From Patescibacteria group bacterium (GTDB taxonomy: Bacteria; Patescibacteriota; Minisyncoccia; Portnoybacterales; GWB1-42-6), in NCBI GenBank assembly GCA_018826025.1, contig JAHKAK010000111.1, forward strand, positions 1 through 8,671: DNA of 8,671 nucleotides, read 5' to 3'. Made by a program: the position numbers and the translations under genes. Positions 3,600-8,671 of this stretch are shown here, piece by piece (the first letter of the stretch is position 1; every line of letters begins with the position of its first letter). Below the pieces are notes generated by a model. That model did not search any database. It was not told the origin of the DNA and saw nothing but the letters and a program-made list of their open reading frames with translations.

Positions 3600-6500
3600 A
3601 TGATGAAAGATAAATTTTTTGGCAAACATCCCAATGTCATGCCGTTGCCGGACTTAATTGAGTTGCAACGGGATTCTTTTAAGTGGTTTCGCGATAAGGG
3701 ATTAAAAGAACTTTTTGAGGAAGTCTCGCCAATTCGCGACTGGTCGGGCAAGGATTTGGATTTGTATTTTGGCGATTACTATTTTGACGAACCTAAATAT
3801 ACCGAAGCCGAAGCTAAGAGCCAAAACGTTTCTTTTGAGGCGCCGCTGCGCGTTAAATTGCGATTAGTCAATCGAAAGACCCAAGAAGTGAAAGAGCAGG
3901 AAATTTATTTAGGCGAATTTCCGTTAATGACGGAACACGGAACCTTTATCGTTAATGGCGTTGAACGCGTGGTAGTCTCGCAGTTAATCCGTTCATCCGG
4001 CGCTTTTTTCACCGCGGCCAGCGCGCGCGGCCGAAAACTATTTGGCGCCAAAATCATTCCAAACCGCGGCGCGTGGCTGGAATTTGAGACGGACCACGAC
4101 AACACCATCTACGTGAAAATTGACCGAAAAAGAAAAGTGCCGGTGACTTCGCTCCTGCGGGCTTTTGGCATTGCGGACGATGAAAGTTTATTGGCGACAT
4201 TCAAAGACGTGGATACGGATCCGGAAAATCATTACATCGAAACGACGATTAAAAGAGACGCGGCGCGCAATCAGGGAGAGGGTTTTATTGAAGTTTATAA
4301 ACGTTTGCGGCCGGGAGACTTGGCAACCGTGGATAACGCCCAGCAAATGATTGAGGCGATGTTTTTTGATTTTGAGCGATACGATATGGCTAAAGTCGGC
4401 CGGTGGAAATTTAATTTGAGACTAGGATTGAACGTGCCCATGGATAAGGAACACCGAATTTTGCGGCCGGAAGATTTAGTCCTAGTTATTAAAGAAATTA
4501 TTAAATTAAATAATACGCCAGGCGCGCAACCAGATGATATAGACCATTTAGCTAATCGACGCGTAAGGGCGTTGGGAGAGCTTTTGCAGAATAAATTGCG
4601 AGTTGGCATGGCGCGCATTGAAAGAATTGTGAAGGACCGGATGACTACGTTAGATGTCGCCGCGATCACGCCGGCGCAACTGGTTAATATACGGCCGTTT
4701 ATGGCGGCGGTGAAAGAATTTTTTACAACTTCGCAATTGTCGCAATTTATGGATCAGGTCAATCCTTTGGCGGAGCTTGAACATAAGCGCCGTATCTCGG
4801 CCATGGGGCCGGGCGGTTTGACTCGCGAACGGGCCGGCTTTGAAGTGCGCGACGTGCACACGACTTATTATGGCCGGATTTGTCCGATTCAGACACCCGA
4901 AGGTCCAAACATCGGCCTTATCGGCACGTTGGCGTCGTTTGCACGAGTGAATGAATTCGGTTTTTTGGAAACGCCATACCGTAAGGTAAAAAATGGCCGC
5001 GTGACGAACGAACTGATTTATCTGAACGCGTACGAAGAGCAAAAATTCAGTATTGCCCACGCGGGTATGCCATTAACTAAAGACGGGCATTTTGTTGATG
5101 ATCGCGTTGAGGCCAGGGTCCACGGCCAGGCCGCTATCACCAAGCCCGAGCGCATTGGCTATATGGATGTTTCGCCGCAGCAGTTTATTTCGGTGGCCAC
5201 TTCTTTGATTCCGTTTTTAGAGCACGATGACGCCACGCGCGCGCTGATGGGCTCTAATATGCAACGCCAGTCAGTTTCCTGCATTAAGCCTGACGCACCG
5301 TTGGTTGGCACGGGAGTAGAAAAAAAAGCGGCTTTAGACTCGGGGCAATTAATTGTGGCCAAAGAAGAAGGAGTTGTTGCGGAAGTTGATGCTGATCACG
5401 TGGCAATTAAAAGCGCCAAAGGCAAGATTAGCAGATATTCCTTGCAAACGTTTTCCCGCACTAATCAATTTACTTCCATTGATCAGCACCCGGCCGTTAA
5501 AAAGGGAGAAAATGTTAGAAAAGGCGATATTTTGGCTGAAGGCGCGTCCATTGATAAGGGCCGGCTGGCCTTAGGCCAAAATTTATTGGTAGCGTTTTTG
5601 TCGTGGCGCGGTTTTAATTTTGAAGACGCGATTATTCTTTCCGAACGAGTGTTGCAGGAAGATCGCTACACTTCCATTCATATTGAAGATTTTTCTTGTC
5701 ATGTGCGCGAAACGAAACTCGGACCGGAAGTGACTACGCCTGATATTCCGAACGTCGGCGAAGAACGGTTGAAGGATCTGGACGAAGAAGGCATTGTTAG
5801 GGTCGGCGCGGAAGTTGGGCCTAATGATATTTTAGTCGGTAAAATTTCCCCTAAAGGCGAAGCGGATTTGACCGCGGAAGAAAGATTATTGCGGGCGATT
5901 TTTGGCGAAAAAGCGCGTGATGTCAAAGATACTTCATTGCGCATGCCATATGGCAAACGCGGCCGGATTATTGGCATTAAAGTTTTTTCGCGCGAAAAAG
6001 GCGATAAATTGCCGGTGGGCGTGATTAAAACTATTCAGGTGGAAGTGGCGCAATTGCGCAAAGTTATGGTGGGCGACAAACTCGCCGGACGCCACGGCAA
6101 CAAGGGCGTGATTTCCAGAGTTTTACCATTGGAAGAGATGCCGTATTTAGCCGACGGCACGCCAGTGGATATTATTTTAAATCCGTTAGGCGTGGCTTCG
6201 CGTATGAATATCGGGCAAATTTTGGAAACGCACCTGGGGCTCGCGGCGCACTCACTCGGGTATTTGGCGCAAACGCCTTCTCTGGACGGCGCCACGGAGG
6301 AAGAGATTAAGGAAGAGCTGAAAAAGGCTGGGTATCCGTCAGATGGCAAAATGATTTTATATGACGGCCAGACCGGCGAGCCTTTTGGCCAGAAAGTAAC
6401 GGTTGGCTATATGTACGTGATGAAATTGCACCATTTAGTGGAAGATAAGATTCACATGCGCTCCATTGGGCCATATTCGTTAATTACCCAGCAGCCGTTG

Positions 6501-6809
6501 GGAGGAAAAGCGCAATTTGGCGGTCAGCGATTCGGTGAAATGGAAGTGTGGGCCTTGGAAGGCTATGGCGCGGCTCATACTTTGCAGGAAGTGTTAACGA
6601 TTAAATCCGACGATGTTTTAGGGCGCGCTAACGCTTATGACGCGATTATCAGGGGTTTACCTATTAAGGCGCCTCATGTTCCGGCTTCTTTTAACGTTTT
6701 GGTTTCCGAGCTTAAAGCGCTGGCGCTGAATGTGGATTTGATCGGAGTAAAAGAAGAGTCGGAAGAGGGCGGCAAGCCGATGGCGGAGAAAGAGACGACG
6801 AGAGAATAG
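3600..6809 (+). CDS. rpoB: DNA-directed RNA polymerase subunit beta
   Basis: 1069 residues; forms the catalytic core with RpoC. The N-terminal LPDLIELQRDSFKWF and the run PLMTEHGTFIVNGVERVVVSQL are family signatures. The rifampicin-pocket region is 378-402 (SQLSQFMDQVNP, then HKRRISAM), with D385, H395, R398 and S400 matching E. coli D516, H526, R529 and S531, and M402 for L533. GPGGLTRERAGFEVRDVH follows, then CPIQTPEGPN with Q431 where E. coli has E562. FNFEDA (E675, D676) and GDKLAGRHGNKG (K827, K835) give the catalytic-site residues. The C-terminal GGQRFGEMEVWALEGYGA lies near 973-990, and the last 20 residues are a polar tail. E. coli RpoB has 1342 residues, so the large lineage insertions are absent. 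An in-frame TAA sits directly before the ATG, so the start is 3600 or the adjacent ATG at 3603. There is no Shine-Dalgarno site. No rplJ-rplL is found upstream; rpoC follows after 252 bp. Confidence 0.98.
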   Translation: MMKDKFFGKHPNVMPLPDLIELQRDSFKWFRDKGLKELFEEVSPIRDWSGKDLDLYFGDYYFDEPKYTEAEAKSQNVSFEAPLRVKLRLVNRKTQEVKEQEIYLGEFPLMTEHGTFIVNGVERVVVSQLIRSSGAFFTAASARGRKLFGAKIIPNRGAWLEFETDHDNTIYVKIDRKRKVPVTSLLRAFGIADDESLLATFKDVDTDPENHYIETTIKRDAARNQGEGFIEVYKRLRPGDLATVDNAQQMIEAMFFDFERYDMAKVGRWKFNLRLGLNVPMDKEHRILRPEDLVLVIKEIIKLNNTPGAQPDDIDHLANRRVRALGELLQNKLRVGMARIERIVKDRMTTLDVAAITPAQLVNIRPFMAAVKEFFTTSQLSQFMDQVNPLAELEHKRRISAMGPGGLTRERAGFEVRDVHTTYYGRICPIQTPEGPNIGLIGTLASFARVNEFGFLETPYRKVKNGRVTNELIYLNAYEEQKFSIAHAGMPLTKDGHFVDDRVEARVHGQAAITKPERIGYMDVSPQQFISVATSLIPFLEHDDATRALMGSNMQRQSVSCIKPDAPLVGTGVEKKAALDSGQLIVAKEEGVVAEVDADHVAIKSAKGKISRYSLQTFSRTNQFTSIDQHPAVKKGENVRKGDILAEGASIDKGRLALGQNLLVAFLSWRGFNFEDAIILSERVLQEDRYTSIHIEDFSCHVRETKLGPEVTTPDIPNVGEERLKDLDEEGIVRVGAEVGPNDILVGKISPKGEADLTAEERLLRAIFGEKARDVKDTSLRMPYGKRGRIIGIKVFSREKGDKLPVGVIKTIQVEVAQLRKVMVGDKLAGRHGNKGVISRVLPLEEMPYLADGTPVDIILNPLGVASRMNIGQILETHLGLAAHSLGYLAQTPSLDGATEEEIKEELKKAGYPSDGKMILYDGQTGEPFGQKVTVGYMYVMKLHHLVEDKIHMRSIGPYSLITQQPLGGKAQFGGQRFGEMEVWALEGYGAAHTLQEVLTIKSDDVLGRANAYDAIIRGLPIKAPHVPASFNVLVSELKALALNVDLIGVKEESEEGGKPMAEKETTRE

Positions 6810-6826
6810 TAAAATATAATACTTTT

Positions 6827-6869
6827 GCCGCTTTTTTGGCGGCAAAAAAGCGGCGGAAAAAACCGCCGC
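6827..6869. terminator. Overlapping GC/AT hairpins after rpoB; terminator-like on the minus strand
   Basis: GCCGCTTTTTT (6827-6837) pairs perfectly with AAAAAAGCGGC (6844-6854). The same GCGGC, as GCGGCGG (6850-6856), can instead pair with CCGCCGC (6863-6869) around A6. A third choice pairs TTTTGCCGC with GCGGCAAAA at 6823-6847. On the + strand no T run follows the last hairpin. On the minus strand the 6850-6869 hairpin is followed by TTTTTT (complement of 6844-6849), a standard terminator layout. On the + strand it may slow polymerase or mark an mRNA processing site rather than stop transcription before rpoC. Confidence 0.55.
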
Positions 6870-6872
6870 GCG

Positions 6873-7030
6873 GCGAAAAATTTTGAAAAATTCTGGGGCT
6901 CGCTTCGCTAAAATTGTCGCGGACAACTCGGTCGCTTTGCCGCTGTAGACATTCTACGCGGCTTCGCTTCTCGTCCCGCTGACAATTTTTCAACGCTCGG
7001 CTCGCCCTGAATTTGGACAAAATCTTTCGC
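6873..7030. repeat. 158-bp near-symmetric palindrome between rpoB and rpoC
   Basis: Paired blocks, outside to inside, are: GCGAAAAATTTTG (6873-6885) with 7018-7030, one mismatch; AAATTC (6888-6893) with GAATTT (7009-7014); GGG (6895-6897) with CCC (7005-7007); AAAATTGTC (6910-6918) with GACAATTTT (6981-6989); GCGG (6919-6922) with CCGC (6976-6979); GCCGC (6939-6943) with GCGGC (6958-6962); GTAGA (6945-6949) with TCTAC (6953-6957). The apex loop is CAT. Ends and loop share a midpoint near 6951, so this is one long imperfect hairpin, not several chance ones. No convincing gene lies inside, and no Shine-Dalgarno site lies between it and rpoC. Confidence 0.8.
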
Positions 7031-7061
7031 ATGCGCGGTCTAAACACATTTTTATATAGTC

Positions 7062-8671
7062 ATGAGCAATTACAAAGTTTCCGATTTTAAGGCCATAAAA
7101 TTGAAACTCGCCAGCCCTGAGGAGATTTTACAATGGAGCCATGGCGAAGTGACAAAGCCCGAAACCATCAACTACCGGACGCAAAAACCGGAAAAGGACG
7201 GGTTGTTTTGCGAGAAAATTTTTGGTCCGGAAAAAGATTGGGAGTGTTATTGCGGTAAATACCGGCGCATCCGCTATAAAGGTATTGTTTGCGATAAATG
7301 CGGAGTTGAAGTGACGCGGGCGATTGTTCGGCGCGAACGCATGGGACATATCAAACTAGCTTCGCCGGTTTCCCATATTTGGTTTTTGCGCGGCGTGCCG
7401 TCAAAAATCGGTTTAATTTTGGGTTTATCGGCGCAAGAATTAGAAAAAGTAGTTTACTTCGCCAACTACCTGATTATCAGCGTTGATGAAGCGGCGCGGA
7501 AAAATGCTTTAGGAGAAATAGAGAAAGAGTACAAACAGAAATTAAAAAATTTATCCGGTCCAACCGGCGTTCAAGAAAAGCAAGCTTTAAAAGAGCAACG
7601 GGACAAAAGTTTAGCGGAATTGAAAAGTTTGGAAAGCCTGCAGACGATTTCGGAAAATGATTATTATGATTTAAGCCTGAAGCACGGCCAAGTTTTTGAG
7701 GCAGCGATCGGCGCCGAAGCGCTGCATAAAGCTTTATCAAAAATTGATTTGAATGTTTTAAGGGAAGAGTTGATGATCGAAAAAGAACGAGTCTCGGATT
7801 TAGCTCAAAAGAAAGCGACCAAGCGTTTACGCGTGGTGTCGGGCATGATTCGCGCCAACTTGCGGCCGGAATGGATGATCTTGACTGTTCTGCCGGTGTT
7901 GCCTCCTGATTTGCGGCCGATGGTGGCGTTGGACGGCGGGCGGTTTGCCACTTCTGATTTAAATGATTTGTACCGGCGCGTGATTAATCGTAATAACCGT
8001 TTGAAAAAATTATTGGAGCTTAACGCGCCAGAAGTTATTTGCCGCAACGAACGACGCATGTTGCAGGAAGCGGTAGATGCGCTGATTGATAACTCGGCTC
8101 GTCGAGGACAAGGTCCAGTGATGGCTTCAACCGGACAGAAGCGGCAGCTCCGTTCGCTGGCGGACATGCTTAAAGGCAAGCCGGGCCGTTTTCGGCAGAA
8201 TTTACTGGGCAAACGCGTTGACTATTCCGGCCGTTCGGTGATTGTGGTCGGGCCGGAGCTGAAAATTCATCAGTGTGGTTTACCTAAGCACATGGTGTTA
8301 GAGCTTTTTAAGCCCTTTGTCATTCATAAGCTCGTGAAGCAGGGTTTAGCCTATAATATTCGCGGGGCGGGTCATTTGATTGAGGAGGAAACCGATGAAG
8401 TCTGGGCGATTTTGGAAGAAGTGATAAAAGACAAGCATATTTTGCTAAATCGCGCGCCAACGCTTCATCGCTTGGGCATTCAGGCTTTTCAACCCGTGCT
8501 CATTGAAGGCTCGGCCATTCAAATCCATCCGCTGGTTTGCCGCGCGTTTAACGCGGATTTTGACGGCGATCAGATGGCGGTACATTTGCCATTGACCAAC
8601 GAAGCGCAAAACGAGGCGGCTAAAATTATGTTATCGGCTAATAACTTGTTAAAGCCGGCCACCGGCGAGCC
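7062..8671 (+). CDS. rpoC: DNA-directed RNA polymerase subunit beta', N-terminal part (3' truncated by the window)
   Basis: 536 whole codons are visible without an internal stop; the frame runs off the right edge. The product forms the clamp and active centre of RNA polymerase. The zinc-binding domain is C62, C64, C77 and C80 (CYCGKY, then CDKCGVEV). A lysine/glutamate-rich segment (about 160-215) follows, then WMILTVLPVLPPDLRPM, GGRFATSDLNDLYRRVINRN, the GRFRQNLLGKRVDYSGRSV region and HILLNRAPTLHRLGIQAF. The catalytic motif NADFDGD is at 497-503, with Mg-binding D499, D501 and D503. In E. coli this motif is at 458-464, so about 39 extra residues lie before it, mostly in the charged segment. 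The ATG at 7062 fits the family N-terminus (LASPEEILQWSHGEV). There is no Shine-Dalgarno site; the bases before it are AT-rich. It is probably co-transcribed with rpoB through the structured 252-bp spacer. Confidence 0.98.
   Translation, partial: MSNYKVSDFKAIKLKLASPEEILQWSHGEVTKPETINYRTQKPEKDGLFCEKIFGPEKDWECYCGKYRRIRYKGIVCDKCGVEVTRAIVRRERMGHIKLASPVSHIWFLRGVPSKIGLILGLSAQELEKVVYFANYLIISVDEAARKNALGEIEKEYKQKLKNLSGPTGVQEKQALKEQRDKSLAELKSLESLQTISENDYYDLSLKHGQVFEAAIGAEALHKALSKIDLNVLREELMIEKERVSDLAQKKATKRLRVVSGMIRANLRPEWMILTVLPVLPPDLRPMVALDGGRFATSDLNDLYRRVINRNNRLKKLLELNAPEVICRNERRMLQEAVDALIDNSARRGQGPVMASTGQKRQLRSLADMLKGKPGRFRQNLLGKRVDYSGRSVIVVGPELKIHQCGLPKHMVLELFKPFVIHKLVKQGLAYNIRGAGHLIEEETDEVWAILEEVIKDKHILLNRAPTLHRLGIQAFQPVLIEGSAIQIHPLVCRAFNADFDGDQMAVHLPLTNEAQNEAAKIMLSANNLLKPATGE

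Noticed and set aside
3402..3629. 75-codon minus-strand frame upstream of rpoB
   Set aside because: It is made almost entirely of palindromic repeat sequence and overlaps the rpoB start.
4650..5060. 136-codon minus-strand frame inside rpoB, and several similar ones
   Set aside because: They are complements of conserved rpoB codons, have no ribosome sites, and match no family I know.
6815..6820. TATAAT right after the rpoB stop as a separate rpoC promoter
   Set aside because: The best -35 candidate 17 bp upstream (GAGACG) matches only 3 of 6 bases; kept as a weak possibility, not a feature.

Overview
The window looks like a piece of a small-genome Candidate Phyla Radiation (Patescibacteria, Parcubacteria-like) chromosome. 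The reasons are: a compact RNA polymerase beta subunit of 1069 residues with no room for the large insertions of proteobacterial RpoB; rpoB preceded by a repeat-filled spacer instead of rplJ-rplL; a spacer of about 250 bp between rpoB and rpoC; and short palindromic intergenic repeats of kinds I associate with these genomes. One gene ends in TGA, so the UGA-recoded lineages (Absconditabacteria, Gracilibacteria) are unlikely. Lineage is inferred; no rRNA is present.

Layout, all genes on the + strand. (1) 1-180: 3' end of a gene whose C-terminus resembles DUF763. (2) 181-355: spacer with two palindromic repeats. (3) 356-1459: an exported or membrane protein with a seven-coil GG-repeat beta-solenoid of the bactofilin/polymer-forming type and a membrane C-terminus. 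(4) 1460-1851: two hairpin terminators, two further palindromes and a promoter. (5) 1852-2668: a self-contained two-gene unit, an XRE-type regulator followed by a probable tautomerase-superfamily protein, both with strong Shine-Dalgarno sites, ending in a clear intrinsic terminator at 2701-2728. (6) 2729-3599: about 870 bp without a gene, filled with palindromic repeats, a near-consensus sigma70-type promoter at 3071-3098 and a structured leader. (7) 3600-6809: rpoB. (8) 6810-7061: a stack of alternative hairpins followed by a 158-bp near-symmetric palindrome. (9) 7062 to the window end: the first 536 codons of rpoC, including the active-site NADFDGD motif.

The rpoB promoter probably makes a transcript with a roughly 495-nt leader, and rpoC is probably reached through the structured rpoB-rpoC spacer. 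The XRE/tautomerase-like pair differs from its neighbours: its genes carry textbook Shine-Dalgarno sites, while rpoB, rpoC and the solenoid gene show none, and the regulator prefers AGA/AGG arginine codons, unlike rpoB. It is the best candidate here for an accessory or transferred module. No CRISPR array, tRNA, rRNA, transposase or established defence system was seen.
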